Notes: a model not told the origin generated them from the letters alone. A DNA stretch of 43,899 nucleotides from Saprospiraceae bacterium (GCA_028284395.1 JANQRV010000625.1:1-43899); one strand, 5' to 3'. Counted from the first letter of the stretch, positions 24,893 to 34,534 are shown. Made by a program: numbers and translations.

Positions 24893-26215
24893 CTATTTTG
24901 CTGGTACTAACCTTTCAATGGTTTTCCAAAGATCTTTGCGTTTTGCAATAATGCATTCACTTAATGCAGGGGCCGTCTTTTGGAAGGATGAAAACCTTAG
25001 ATCGGCGGCAAGAGAGGAATAGGTATTGCGCAATTGCCAAGCGATCAAGCCAGCTGGTAAAAATGCCAAGAGGTAAATCAGGCCAGCCGATGAGCCAAAG
25101 AAATGTAGAACGAGCCGATATTGCAAAAAATAAAATAGTGGTATGGTAACTAAGCCCAGCATGAACTTCGTCGTAGCTTCATAAGTGCTGTAGATATTGG
25201 TTGCACGCCAAATGAAGGAGGGGGTGCCGATTGGTAAAATGTGATTAATGTATCCGTAAGCAAACAAAGGGAATGCTAAAATTGGCGCCAAAAACTTTAA
25301 ATATCCGGGCCGACTATTGGCACTTGCCTCAGCGACCGAAGAATCCCTTATCCCGTTTTTGTCCAATATTTCAAAGTATTCTATGCTATTCTTAGCGAAA
25401 ACCGTATACCTTTCTTCTTGTTCGAGGCGGAGTTGTTGGACAGCCGCTAAGGCTTGTTGTCGCCACTGAAGTGTTGTTGCCGGATTCATTGGTAGACTGT
25501 TACTTTGTAGTTGTTCTATTTGACCGATTAGAATTTCTTCTTCTTTATTTTCCGGACAGACGAGTAGCGATTTAAAGGTGGAGGTCAGAAGCCGCGTGAT
25601 TTCCTTCGCAGTTTTGAAACGATCATCAGCATAGCTCTGTTGGAATTCCGAGATTTGAATCGGCGCTCCCACATTGATCACTAATCTGCTTCTAAATTGT
25701 TGTGGGTTTTCGTACGCTAAAGCAACCGGTAATATTTGTACACCAAGTCTAAAGTCCCTTTCCTGTTCAGCAGTCAGCGCTATACGGGCGGTGCCGGTCT
25801 TTAACTTCTTTAAGTTTCGTCCTTCGAAGCTTCCTCCTTCGGGGGCAATGAATATCAACCCTTTTTCATTGAGAAACTGATTGATTTTTGCAAATGCTAC
25901 TTTATTATTGATGGGTTTACCGTCCGTATCTTCGGGGCGTTCGATTGGAATGCAATAGAGTGTTGTGAATAACCAGTTGGTGAATTTGGTTTTGAACAAA
26001 CCAGCGTTGGCTAGAAAGAATACGGGTTGAATAATTCTGCTAACGGCATTAAAAGGGTCCAGAAGAGTATTGGGATGATTGGTCGCGATGATGCCAGGAC
26101 CCTTAATATTGAGGCGTTCCTTGTTAAGGATGGTTGTTTTAGGGTAGTAGATCCATAGCCCAATGCGTACCAATACTTTCAGGAATTGATACAAACCGTA
26201 TAGTAGTGGATTCAA
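24893..26215 (-). CDS. PlsC-type lysophospholipid/glycerolipid acyltransferase
   Basis: 440 residues. The acyltransferase site is TNHPNTLLDPFNA (about 49-61): His and Asp are separated by five residues, the variant seen in the Gat1/Gpt2-like branch and common in Bacteroidota. APEGGSFEGRNLKKLKTGTA (about 124-143) replaces the usual EGTRS, again the branch norm. From about 305 there are four hydrophobic segments. The enzyme probably acylates glycerol-3-phosphate or a lysophospholipid at the cytoplasmic face of the inner membrane. It starts two bases after the lpxK stop codon, so it is in one operon with lipid A biosynthesis. Confidence 0.85.
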   Translation of the reverse strand: MNPLLYGLYQFLKVLVRIGLWIYYPKTTILNKERLNIKGPGIIATNHPNTLLDPFNAVSRIIQPVFFLANAGLFKTKFTNWLFTTLYCIPIERPEDTDGKPINNKVAFAKINQFLNEKGLIFIAPEGGSFEGRNLKKLKTGTARIALTAEQERDFRLGVQILPVALAYENPQQFRSRLVINVGAPIQISEFQQSYADDRFKTAKEITRLLTSTFKSLLVCPENKEEEILIGQIEQLQSNSLPMNPATTLQWRQQALAAVQQLRLEQEERYTVFAKNSIEYFEILDKNGIRDSSVAEASANSRPGYLKFLAPILAFPLFAYGYINHILPIGTPSFIWRATNIYSTYEATTKFMLGLVTIPLFYFLQYRLVLHFFGSSAGLIYLLAFLPAGLIAWQLRNTYSSLAADLRFSSFQKTAPALSECIIAKRKDLWKTIERLVPAK

Positions 26216-26217
26216 TG

Positions 26218-27285
26218 CTAAACTTTAAATGTTAATAAAAAATTCTTTACTCGATCGTTGAAGGCTTCTTTTTCATCGAAGAGAAAATCTACTTCAACGG
26301 GAAGAACAAAAATAGGTAATCGGTGCTTTAGAAGGAAGGGTCGGTGCATTTCCAATCTCACAGCGTCTTTTTCCGTTGTAACGATGATTTTTCTCTCCGA
26401 TTCCAGTTTTTCAAAACTTTCTTTGAGATTGGTCATTTCCAGCTCGGAGAAAAAGTGATGATCTTCATAAGATTTGACCCCCACAAAACCAACATTGACC
26501 TGGAGATACTGCATTAGATAGTCTGTTTTGGCAATGGCACAAATGAGAATTACATCCAACCCTTGGTCAAGTTTGATGCGTTGGGTCGGGTTGAATAGAT
26601 AATAGGGATAACCGTATTTGTAGTAAGAAAAGAAAACGTCCTGATTGGGAAGCGGTGCGATTTCATCGACCATCTGTTGTTTTTTTTCTGAACTAAGCGT
26701 AGTGGGTGTTTTGCTTACAATAATGATGTCCGCCCTGGTATACCCCGATCTCCACTCCCTTAGTCGACCGGCCGGTAACAGATAATCTCTTGTAAATGGC
26801 TGGTCGAATTCCGTTAGTAGGATATTGAGTCCAGGGACAATAGCCCGGTGCTGATAGGCGTCGTCAAGAATGATGGCCTCAAGACTTGATTGTTCCATTA
26901 GCATTTGTGGAATCGCCAAGACCCTACTCTCGGCAACAGCTACCATTATATCTGGATGTTTTCTTTTGAACTGTAATGGTTCATCTCCCGCTATTGAAGC
27001 ATTCATCCGAGGTTCGACCAATAGGAATCCCTTGCTTTTTCGCTTATATCCCCTACTCAATGTTCCAACATTCAGATAGTCCTTGAGCATTCTAATAAGA
27101 TATTCGGTATGTGGCGTTTTTCCTGTGCCTCCGACCGTCAGGTTACCGATCGCAATAATGGGAAGATCAAATGTTACTGATTTGAGTAGCTTATTGCGAT
27201 AGAGAAATTGATGAATGGCAACCCCAATCCCATAGAGCAATGAGAAAGGAGCCATTAGTATTTGCAGAATAATTTTCTGGATCAT
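26218..27285 (-). CDS. lpxK: Tetraacyldisaccharide 4'-kinase LpxK
   Basis: 355 residues, family length. An N-terminal membrane helix (MIQKIILQILMAPFSLLYG) precedes the P-loop IGNLTVGGTGKTPHTEYL (about 46-63). LSRGYKRKSKG, GDEPLQFKRKHP, DDAYQHR (about 141-147, catalytic Asp region), LLPAGRLREWRSGYTRADI and the C-terminal TTEKDAVRL are all standard. LpxK adds the 4' phosphate to lipid A precursor at the inner membrane. It is first gene of the lpxK-acyltransferase-GT2-sigma operon and diverges from the nucleotidyltransferase gene. Confidence 0.95.
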   Translation of the reverse strand: MIQKIILQILMAPFSLLYGIGVAIHQFLYRNKLLKSVTFDLPIIAIGNLTVGGTGKTPHTEYLIRMLKDYLNVGTLSRGYKRKSKGFLLVEPRMNASIAGDEPLQFKRKHPDIMVAVAESRVLAIPQMLMEQSSLEAIILDDAYQHRAIVPGLNILLTEFDQPFTRDYLLPAGRLREWRSGYTRADIIIVSKTPTTLSSEKKQQMVDEIAPLPNQDVFFSYYKYGYPYYLFNPTQRIKLDQGLDVILICAIAKTDYLMQYLQVNVGFVGVKSYEDHHFFSELEMTNLKESFEKLESERKIIVTTEKDAVRLEMHRPFLLKHRLPIFVLPVEVDFLFDEKEAFNDRVKNFLLTFKV

Positions 27286-27361
27286 GGGTTATATGTTGCC
27301 ATTGCTGTGCAATCTTTATGCATAAATTGCTCAATTTTGGGCAATGATAAACCTATTCGAA

Positions 27362-27369
27362 TAATTTTG
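27362..27369 (+). promoter_or_regulatory. Candidate promoter of the sugar nucleotidyltransferase gene
   Basis: TAATTTTG is a perfect TAnnTTTG box. TTTTG lies 22 bases upstream (27335-27339), slightly far for a -33 element. The predicted start is near 27376 with a leader of about 58 bases. Confidence 0.45.
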
Positions 27370-27433
27370 CATTTATTGGCAATGCGAAATTTTCCGAAAT
27401 CGGAAGATGAACTGTAATTTAATTAAAATTGCT

Positions 27434-28162
27434 ATGAATGCAATGATATTGGCGGCAGGTCTAGGGACTCGTCTTAAGCCCTATACTAACAATAAACCAA
27501 AAGCATTGGTTGAGATTAATGGTCAACCCCTGTTGCATTGGGCCATTCAAAGTCTGATTCGTCAGGGGTTCGAACGCTTGGTGGTCAACGTACATCATTT
27601 TGGAGATCAAGTCATCGGCTATTTGAAGAAAGTCAACCAGCCAAACGTAGAGATCCTGATTTCAGACGAAAGACAATTATTGCTCAATACTGGCGGAGGA
27701 ATAAAAAAAGCTATGGATATCTTTGATAATGAGCCTTTTTTGATTCACAATACCGATATTTTGACCAACCTTGACGTGGCAGCCCTGTATCGTCATCATA
27801 TTAAGAATAATTCGCTGGCAACTTTAGCAGTCCGTCACCGGGAAAGTTCTCGTTATCTACTCTTTGATAAGTATGGAAATCTTTGTGGCTGGCGCAATGC
27901 CAAAACTGGAGCATTGAAAAAATGTCAACCAGTGGCCCCGGCAGAAGAATTAGCCTTCAGTGGCATTCATGTCATCGACCCACGACTGCGCTGGTATATG
28001 CCTGATGAAATGGTTTTTTCGATAATTGATGTATACCTGACAGCAGGACGATACGAAAAAATATCCAGTTTTGATCATAGTAGCTCGTTCTGGATGGACG
28101 TAGGTAGAGTAGCAGACCTGGAAAAAGCTCGAGCCGAAATTTGGAATCTTTTCGGTACTTAA
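27434..28162 (+). CDS. Sugar-1-phosphate nucleotidyltransferase (MurU/RfbA-like)
   Basis: 242 residues from ATG at 27434. The earlier in-frame ATG at 27407 adds nine residues before the family start MNAMILAAGLGTRLKPYT. The signature G-x-G-T-R-x-x-P-x-T-x2-K-P-K-A-L is intact; HNTDILTNLD (about 105) carries the metal-binding Asp; FWMDVGRVADLEKA closes the domain. No left-handed beta-helix acetyltransferase domain, so it is not GlmU. The best functional match is an NDP-sugar pyrophosphorylase such as MurU (cell-wall sugar recycling), but the usual kinase partner is not adjacent. It converges on the DUF2851 gene with an 11-base gap. Confidence 0.82.
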   Translation: MNAMILAAGLGTRLKPYTNNKPKALVEINGQPLLHWAIQSLIRQGFERLVVNVHHFGDQVIGYLKKVNQPNVEILISDERQLLLNTGGGIKKAMDIFDNEPFLIHNTDILTNLDVAALYRHHIKNNSLATLAVRHRESSRYLLFDKYGNLCGWRNAKTGALKKCQPVAPAEELAFSGIHVIDPRLRWYMPDEMVFSIIDVYLTAGRYEKISSFDHSSSFWMDVGRVADLEKARAEIWNLFGT

Positions 28163-28173
28163 ACGACAAGAAA

Positions 28174-29442
28174 TTACCGTAGAATGGAATTCCCAATTGC
28201 GCATTTCAGGCACTTTTGCCTATCACAATATTTTTGTTTAAGTTGCAACAAGGCTTGACTTTGATAAGCTGAATCCGCTTCGATACCCACTGAATGCCAC
28301 TTTTCAATGATGTGGTTCCTTTCCGGTGGAATAGATGACAAAAGATCGAAGGCTTTGTTTTTGAACTTCTCATTACCAAGCTTCTCACCATAGAGAAATG
28401 TGAATGGAACTATAGCATTAATGATAATGCCGTGAATAGCAGATTTTCCAAGAGTTTTCTTTCTTCTAATTGACAGCTTGTTGAAGAGGTAGTGATCCTG
28501 CCAATAATTGGAGAGCTGGACGGAAAGCAAGTTTTGAATTTCCTTCACATTATTGGCCGACAAAACTTTGCTAAGCAAATTGTCGGACCGATGAATTAAG
28601 GCTGCAAATTGCGCAATTCGAATTGTTGGGAAATTCAATGGGCGCAATCTGGCAAATTTCCAGAAAGCACTTTTTAAAGGAATCAACTTATACTTTCGTT
28701 GGAGAAAACCGTATTCTTGCTGAAGTTCTTTACCATATGTTTCCTCCATTGTATTTTCCAGGAAGCCGGCTTGACCAAATAAGAGGGCCTCTAACTGAAA
28801 AAGGCTATTTCGGTGTTTGTTTAACAGTTTGATTGGAGTGATCCGAGCTAGTTGTTCAAAAGGTAGTGCATTTGTTTTTTGTCCAAAACTGCGCCCAAAA
28901 TAGATGTAGAATGTTTCCTCCCAATTATTGTTTGTTAGTTCCAGGGTTGCAGCTATGCTTTCAGTTTTCTGTTCTAAGCGGTCGACCAGGCAACGATCTA
29001 ACCAGAAGCTGATGGCCGATCGAGAAATCGTTTCCAAAAAGTTTTGGCAGGGAATCCACCGTTGTTGATGCATGAGCTTTTGGTAGTTGGCAAGTATTCC
29101 TGATGGAATCCGACCTTTTAACTCCAGGCAGGGAATTCTTGCTCCACTTCTTCTTTTGATTGTAGTGTTTTCTTCGTACACTACATGTAATACAATGCTA
29201 TCGTATGCGTCGTCATTCTGATGTCCGTGTTTGAACCATTCGGAAGAGTTCGTGTGTATTTCAACGTTGCCGGCCCAGGTTGTGTCCCCAATCTTGATTC
29301 TGGCGTTCGAAAAGTCTGGGCCGTCATTTGTATTGTATTGGCCAACCCGGAAAATCTCGATTTTTTCTCCGGTAGTAGTAGCTAAATTATTCATTTCAAA
29401 GCGCTTGGAGCGCCAAAGGAAGTGGAGAAAATCTTCTCTCAT
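28174..29442 (-). CDS. DUF2851 family protein
   Basis: 422 residues. The family hallmark is near the start: MREDFLHFLWRSKRF, then GQYNTNDGPDFSNARIKIGD and WAGNVEIHTNSSEWFKHGHQ. The C-terminus carries a Cys pattern C-x4-C-x2-C (YCDRQKCLKCAIG). DUF2851 is confined largely to Bacteroidota and has no assigned function; the N-terminal half resembles nuclease-like PD-(D/E)xK folds in layout (an E-x-H and conserved D), but that is only a guess. It lies downstream of folA by 65 bases, probably the last gene of the mre run. Confidence 0.85.
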   Translation of the reverse strand: MREDFLHFLWRSKRFEMNNLATTTGEKIEIFRVGQYNTNDGPDFSNARIKIGDTTWAGNVEIHTNSSEWFKHGHQNDDAYDSIVLHVVYEENTTIKRRSGARIPCLELKGRIPSGILANYQKLMHQQRWIPCQNFLETISRSAISFWLDRCLVDRLEQKTESIAATLELTNNNWEETFYIYFGRSFGQKTNALPFEQLARITPIKLLNKHRNSLFQLEALLFGQAGFLENTMEETYGKELQQEYGFLQRKYKLIPLKSAFWKFARLRPLNFPTIRIAQFAALIHRSDNLLSKVLSANNVKEIQNLLSVQLSNYWQDHYLFNKLSIRRKKTLGKSAIHGIIINAIVPFTFLYGEKLGNEKFKNKAFDLLSSIPPERNHIIEKWHSVGIEADSAYQSQALLQLKQKYCDRQKCLKCAIGNSILR

Positions 29443-29507
29443 TTAATTGGAGTGTAGTGGTTATAACTACAATATAAAGAAAAGTTTTTAAAATAAAAAT
29501 AAAAAAC

Positions 29508-30008
29508 TTAATGTTTATTTTTAAGTTCATACCTTTTAAAGGTGTAGTTATGTTCGTTTTTTTCGTCTGCCTCATGATGGATACAGGAGGTAAGTTGCCA
29601 TTTTTCCAGGTCGATCCGAGGAAAATGGATGTCCCCTTCCACTTTTAAGTCCACTTCAGTTAGATAGATTCGGTCGAGGAAGGGAAGACTCCTTTCATAT
29701 ATCTGTCCACCACCGATGATGAAGCACTCCTCTTCTTGATTCTCGTCAGCAATCGTCAGCGCTTCTTCAATTGAATTGGCTATTAATACATTGGATGCGG
29801 CAAAAAAAGGGTTTCGGGTGATGACAATATTAGTTCGCTTAGGCAGCGGTTTTCCTATAGATTGGAAAGTTTTACGACCCATAATTATGTGGTGATTTAA
29901 GGTCGTTCGTTTGAAATATTTCAAATCAGCCGGCAAATACCATGGAATATCATTGTTCCGGCCAATGACATTGTCGTTTGCGACGGCAACAATGGCAGAT
30001 ACGATCAT
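29508..30008 (-). CDS. folA: Dihydrofolate reductase
   Basis: 166 residues from ATG at 30008 (a longer frame from a TTG at 30056 would add 16 unrelated residues). Signature motifs: MIVSAIVAVANDNVIGRNND, IPWYLPADLKYFKRTT (substrate site with the catalytic acidic Asp near 27), MGRKTFQSIGKPLP (NADPH site) and FIIGGGQIYERSLP. The enzyme reduces dihydrofolate to tetrahydrofolate with NADPH. No thymidylate synthase neighbour is seen; the gene instead follows capA by 68 bases. Confidence 0.95.
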   Translation of the reverse strand: MIVSAIVAVANDNVIGRNNDIPWYLPADLKYFKRTTLNHHIIMGRKTFQSIGKPLPKRTNIVITRNPFFAASNVLIANSIEEALTIADENQEEECFIIGGGQIYERSLPFLDRIYLTEVDLKVEGDIHFPRIDLEKWQLTSCIHHEADEKNEHNYTFKRYELKNKH

Positions 30009-30076
30009 AAAGCAGCAATGGTTTTGTTGGAAAAACGGTGCTAAATTTCCTTCCAAAACGACAAATTTAAATAGAA

Positions 30077-31258
30077 TTACTGCGCAAGAATCTCCTGGGG
30101 AGTAAATTTTTTTTCAGGAATGTCGGAATCAGATAGGTGATTTCTTATGAAAGAGGCAAAGGAATTCAGTTTTCTTGTTGCGTCTTTGGATAAATCAAGT
30201 GAATGGCCTCCTGCCTCTACGGCAGAAACCGGCAATACGGTGAACGAAAGCTTACCGTCTGAATCCCTTCTTCGGTATCTCCAGATGGGGATGTATTGAA
30301 TGCTATTCACCTTTGCTTTGGCAAGAGCGTTTTTCTTACGGAGTTTTACCTCCAATAAGATACCGCCGTCAGTATGTTTCTTCTGCTGATTAGATATCAA
30401 ATTTCCCAGTGAATATGCAACTGGAACGATTTCTCCATTTCTGCCCTTCATCAAACGTATGGGTTGAACAACATGAGGATGGGCACCAACAATCAGATCG
30501 GCTCCCCAACTCATTATTTTTTGAGCCAATTCTCGTTGTCCTCGATTTTCCCTTATGCTGTATTCGTTTCCCCAGTGCATGACAACAATTATGCAGTCGG
30601 GATCTAGACGATGGGCTTCTTCCATGTCCTGCTTTATCAATGTTTCATCAATCACGTTGACAATAGTTGGAGGTTTGGTAACAAGACCATTAGTGCTGTA
30701 AGTGTAATTCAGCAGTGCAATCTTAATTCCATTTTTATATAAGATGAGGGGATAGTAAGCGTCTCGCTCCATGGTACTTTGGAAAGACCCGGTCTGGTAG
30801 AAACCAAATTTATATAGGGTGTTGATGGTTTCGACGACGCCAAGCCGGCCTCCGTCGTTAGAATGGTTATTAGCGGTCAACATGATATCGAAACCCGCAT
30901 CACGTAAGGCCAATGCTAGTGCATCCGGGCTCTTGAAAAGAGGGTAGCCACTATAGGGGGGCTGACCGGGAAGTGTTACCTCCAGATTGGCGATTGCGAT
31001 GTCCGTGCTATTGATGTAATGCTTAATGTGTTGAAAGCACTCGGTGTAATCATAATGAAGGTTTTCTACAACCTCCGCCGCCCTTATCTGTGGACCGTGT
31101 CCCATGATATCACCGGCGAATACCAGTGTCAGCTCAAGTGGGGCATCACCCATTACATCTTGCTTAACCAAGGGATTGACAGTTGGTAATTGCATCGTCT
31201 GCGGAGCCATACTGAGCCAGTTGCTCCAATAGAGAGAAAAGAAAAAAAGGTAAACCAT
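30077..31258 (-). CDS. CapA/PgsA-like metallophosphatase-fold protein
   Basis: 393 residues from ATG at 31258. One N-terminal hydrophobic segment (1-17) acts as a signal or anchor. The CapA fold shows LVFAGDIMGHGPQ (metal-binding Asp), ANLEVTLPG, ANNHSNDGG (Asn-His pair), VVMHWGNEYS and VGAHPHVVQP (Gly-x-His-x-His), i.e. all five metallophosphatase-type motifs. Its relatives are part of poly-gamma-glutamate capsule synthesis in Bacillus, but in many Bacteroidota the gene stands alone and the substrate is unknown. Here it is 10 bases downstream of the PBP2 gene, where rodA is commonly found, which suggests an envelope role linked to cell elongation. Confidence 0.88.
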   Translation of the reverse strand: MVYLFFFSLYWSNWLSMAPQTMQLPTVNPLVKQDVMGDAPLELTLVFAGDIMGHGPQIRAAEVVENLHYDYTECFQHIKHYINSTDIAIANLEVTLPGQPPYSGYPLFKSPDALALALRDAGFDIMLTANNHSNDGGRLGVVETINTLYKFGFYQTGSFQSTMERDAYYPLILYKNGIKIALLNYTYSTNGLVTKPPTIVNVIDETLIKQDMEEAHRLDPDCIIVVMHWGNEYSIRENRGQRELAQKIMSWGADLIVGAHPHVVQPIRLMKGRNGEIVPVAYSLGNLISNQQKKHTDGGILLEVKLRKKNALAKAKVNSIQYIPIWRYRRRDSDGKLSFTVLPVSAVEAGGHSLDLSKDATRKLNSFASFIRNHLSDSDIPEKKFTPQEILAQ

Positions 31259-31268
31259 CAATAGAATG

Positions 31269-33191
31269 TCAATTTGTCGCTAAAGTTTCATCAGGGGTTT
31301 CTGTAAGTACTGCATCGAGCATCCTCTTTTCCAACCATTTCCGATTGGCGCCAAGAATGTCTTTCTGCAGGTACTGTTCTACGACCAAACTAGCGATCGG
31401 CGCCGCATAGGTCCCACCAAATCCCGCGTTCTCGATAAAAACGGCAATTGCAATTCTTGGGTTGTCCTTCGGAGCAAAACCAAAGAAAATGGAATGATCA
31501 GCTTTATTGCGTTGGTTATTTTCCGCAGTTCCGGTTTTTCCACAAAAAGGAATGCCTGGTATATAAGCGGAGCGAGCAGTTCCTGCTTCTACGGCCAATT
31601 CCATTCCTCGAATTATTGGTGTATAATGTTGCTGATCAATGCTAACCGTACGTTTGGTATCAAACCAAGTCAGTTTTTTCTTTCTACCGTACCCATCACT
31701 GATTGCCTTGACAATATGTGGCGTTTTATAGAAGCCGCGATTGGCAATAGTAGCGGCCAGATTTGCCATCTGTAGCGAAGTCAACAACAACTCTCCCTGA
31801 CCAATCCCTAAGGATCGAATCCAGATGGAACGCCAACCACCGGACGGGTCGTTCTTATAGACGGTATTGGTGAAATAATCAGAATCAGGAAAATTGCCTT
31901 GCTGTTCACGTGGGAAATCAATTCCGAGGGCGCTGCCCAATCCAAATTCTGCCAAATAATTGTTGAAAATATCCAGCCCCTTCGCAGGGTTATAAATTCC
32001 CTTTTGATCAATAATATCCCGAAAAATAGTGACAAAGTACGCATTGCACGAATGTTGAATTGCAGATTCAATATTACGGCAAACTGGGTGCCCATGACAA
32101 GCGGTGAGCCGTTTGCCTTGTAAATAATAGCCAGCTTGACATCCTATTGTGCGGTCCGGTTGTGTGACCCCTTCCTGTAAGGCAACCAGTCCAACTAGAG
32201 GTTTAAATAATGACCCGGGAGGATATTCTGCCATAACCGCTCGGTCGAAGAACGGAAGGTTCGGATCACGACTTAGGGCCAAAAAAGCTTCGCTTCGTTT
32301 CTCGGACATCGCCAGTGAATTGGGGTCAAAGCTAGGGGTACTCAATAGTACTAAGACTTCGCCGGTCTCTGGTTCTAGGGCAACAATCCCGCCCCTTTTG
32401 TTTTGCATTAGCTTTTCGGCATACTTTTGCAGACGAAGGTCAATTGAAGTATAAAGATCCTTCCCGGCCTGGGAATCTTTGTTGAGGTCTCCATTGTTAT
32501 ATTTCCCGACTTCTCGGCCAAGGTTGTCTTTTAGTACCAACTCAATTCCCTTTCGACCGCGCAGTGTATCCTCGTATTGCTTTTCAAGACCACTATCGCC
32601 AATGTAATCGCCAGGTATATACAGGTAGCCCTCGTCGACCTTTTCTGAATTCTTTTTCGATTGTTCGACTTCTTCACGGTTCACTTCGCGAATGTAGCCC
32701 AGCACATTTGCTGCGTTTTTGTGATTGTAGCCTCGCGCACTTCTCAGTTTTACAAAAAAACCAGGGAACTCATACATGCTTTCCTGAAATGCTGCAAAAG
32801 TGTTCAATGATAGTTTACTAAGGAATGTATATGGAATCGATTTGGAATACATGGGGTTTTTCCAATCCTTTTCTAGATAATCCTGGTAATTTTCATTGCT
32901 AATGCCGAGTAATCGGCAGAATTTCGCCGTATCCATCTCAGGGCTGACCTGGTTGTAATTGACCATAAGATCATAGATGGGTTTGTTGAATACCATCAGG
33001 CTGTCATTGCGGTCATATATCACTCCACGGGCAGGGAAAATGATGTTCCTACCAATAGCGGTTGCTTCAGCATCACTGCGATAGCTGGTATCGACAATCT
33101 GAAGTTGTAAGGCTTTCCCCACCAGTATCATGGAGGCGGCGACAAATGCTAATTGAATGACCTGCTGCCTGCTTCTGTATGTATCCGACAC
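31269..33191 (-). CDS. mrdA: Penicillin-binding protein 2 (elongasome transpeptidase)
   Basis: 640 residues. N-terminal membrane segment (about 9-27), the class B dimerisation domain including FPARGVIYDRNDSLMVFNKP, and the transpeptidase domain: S-x-x-K in PPGSLFKPL (about 327-335), S-x-N in HSCNAYFVT (about 382) and K-T-G in FCGKTGTAEN (about 546). PBP2 cross-links lateral-wall peptidoglycan in the rod complex with RodA and MreBCD. It starts four bases after mreD, in the usual operon order. The Ser, Lys and Asn active-site set is complete. Confidence 0.95.
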   Translation of the reverse strand: MSDTYRSRQQVIQLAFVAASMILVGKALQLQIVDTSYRSDAEATAIGRNIIFPARGVIYDRNDSLMVFNKPIYDLMVNYNQVSPEMDTAKFCRLLGISNENYQDYLEKDWKNPMYSKSIPYTFLSKLSLNTFAAFQESMYEFPGFFVKLRSARGYNHKNAANVLGYIREVNREEVEQSKKNSEKVDEGYLYIPGDYIGDSGLEKQYEDTLRGRKGIELVLKDNLGREVGKYNNGDLNKDSQAGKDLYTSIDLRLQKYAEKLMQNKRGGIVALEPETGEVLVLLSTPSFDPNSLAMSEKRSEAFLALSRDPNLPFFDRAVMAEYPPGSLFKPLVGLVALQEGVTQPDRTIGCQAGYYLQGKRLTACHGHPVCRNIESAIQHSCNAYFVTIFRDIIDQKGIYNPAKGLDIFNNYLAEFGLGSALGIDFPREQQGNFPDSDYFTNTVYKNDPSGGWRSIWIRSLGIGQGELLLTSLQMANLAATIANRGFYKTPHIVKAISDGYGRKKKLTWFDTKRTVSIDQQHYTPIIRGMELAVEAGTARSAYIPGIPFCGKTGTAENNQRNKADHSIFFGFAPKDNPRIAIAVFIENAGFGGTYAAPIASLVVEQYLQKDILGANRKWLEKRMLDAVLTETPDETLATN

Positions 33192-33195
33192 GATA

Positions 33196-33717
33196 TCAAC
33201 TTTTTGGATTGAAAATCATCATTATCATCATTATAAACGCAATTGAGATAAAATAGCTGAAAATTGCCTTAGAAAAAATCTCCAGAAAATAAGCAAACGT
33301 AAATACTTCGACAGAAAAGTAAAATAGGAGATGTATTCCCAATAATATACTTGCATATCTAAAGAACCACCCCACTCCCATGTTTTTGATAGTAGGAGAG
33401 AGGTTGATGCTATATCCTTCTCGTGGCTCCAACAGAGCCAGTACCAGTCCTCGGGCAAATGCCGTAAATATCAGGGTGCTGGCGTGAACTCCGGGCGAGT
33501 TGTAGAAAATGTCTATTGAGATGCCCATCATAAAAGCCAGAAGAAAAGCGAGCCAGCGCGGGGTATTGATGGGTAGGAGTAAAATGAATAATGGATAAAC
33601 GATTGTGTGGAAATAGATCTTCCCTCCCCATCCAAAGGCGATTTGTTTGAATATTAGAGCCTGGAATAATGTAAGGAGTATAAACCGGATAATATTTGGG
33701 ACAAGGCTGTTACTCAT
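33196..33717 (-). CDS. mreD: Rod-shape protein MreD
   Basis: 173 residues with five or six hydrophobic helices and little else. The assignment rests on its place between mreC and mrdA and on family phrases such as IYFHTIVYPLFILLLPINTP and GISIDIFYNSPGVHAST (typical MreD loop). It starts eight bases inside the end of mreC, so the two are translationally coupled. MreD is an integral membrane component of the elongasome of unknown exact role. Confidence 0.85.
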   Translation of the reverse strand: MSNSLVPNIIRFILLTLFQALIFKQIAFGWGGKIYFHTIVYPLFILLLPINTPRWLAFLLAFMMGISIDIFYNSPGVHASTLIFTAFARGLVLALLEPREGYSINLSPTIKNMGVGWFFRYASILLGIHLLFYFSVEVFTFAYFLEIFSKAIFSYFISIAFIMMIMMIFNPKS

Positions 33718-34534
33718 TGAGTTCTTTTTGTAATTCTTCCTTTTCTTCTTTATCTAAAAAGTCAACGACGTAAACATAATCCAGTTTGTGGAATTGGTGG
33801 TTCATTTTAACTTTTATGATGAAATTGCTATCATCTTGTTTTTCTCGAACTTCTTCGATGGTTCCTAGTTCGATATTACTTGGAAATATGTTCGAGTAGG
33901 AACTGGTAACAATTGTGTCTCCTTTCGACACTTCATCGTAGTATTTGGGAATGTACTTCAAATTCATGTATCGGTTGTCCATATTTTCCCAGATCAGTGA
34001 TCCATGCAAATCTTTTCCTTTGATCAGGGCGCTGATTCTCGATTTACTGTGGTAAACCGACATGACAACGGCGTATTTGTCGGAAACATTTCTAACAATG
34101 CCCACTAAGCCATCGCTATTAATGACTCCCATGTGGGGTTCGACGCCATGCAATCGCCCCTTGTTAATGGTGATGGTATTATTTCGACCAATTAGAGACT
34201 TATTGATGACTCCCGCTGCGATATACCTCGAAGATTCAATCAGCGAATCCAGTGGAGTCGAATGTAGGAATTCAGAATCGTTGGTATTGGTAATCAAGGC
34301 CCGGAGCTTGGAGTTTTCCTGCTTAAGACTTTCAACCTGCTTTTTTAAGTTTAAGTAGTCAGTGATTTTATCATAACGCTCATAAATACTGCCGGAAACT
34401 TGACTTGCGGAGCTGAGAAAAATGCTGTTTTGTTTTTGATTGAATTGAATGACGAGATAAAATGATATGGCTTCCAGAATGAGGAAAGACCATACTGAAC
34501 TATACCTGAGAATCAGCTGAAGGAGATTCTGCAT
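33710..34534 (-). CDS. mreC: Rod-shape protein MreC
   Basis: 274 residues. One N-terminal transmembrane segment (about 12-30), a coiled coil (about 58-80: LKKQVESLKQENSKLRALI) and the beta-barrel C-terminal half including AGVINKSLIGRNNTITINKG and GVEPHMGVINSDGLVGIV, the strongest family motif. The protein links MreB, MreD and PBP2 in the periplasm. The C-terminus is Glu/Lys-rich (KEEKEELQKELNE). 39 bases downstream of mreB. Confidence 0.92.
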   Translation of the reverse strand: MQNLLQLILRYSSVWSFLILEAISFYLVIQFNQKQNSIFLSSASQVSGSIYERYDKITDYLNLKKQVESLKQENSKLRALITNTNDSEFLHSTPLDSLIESSRYIAAGVINKSLIGRNNTITINKGRLHGVEPHMGVINSDGLVGIVRNVSDKYAVVMSVYHSKSRISALIKGKDLHGSLIWENMDNRYMNLKYIPKYYDEVSKGDTIVTSSYSNIFPSNIELGTIEEVREKQDDSNFIIKVKMNHQFHKLDYVYVVDFLDKEEKEELQKELNE

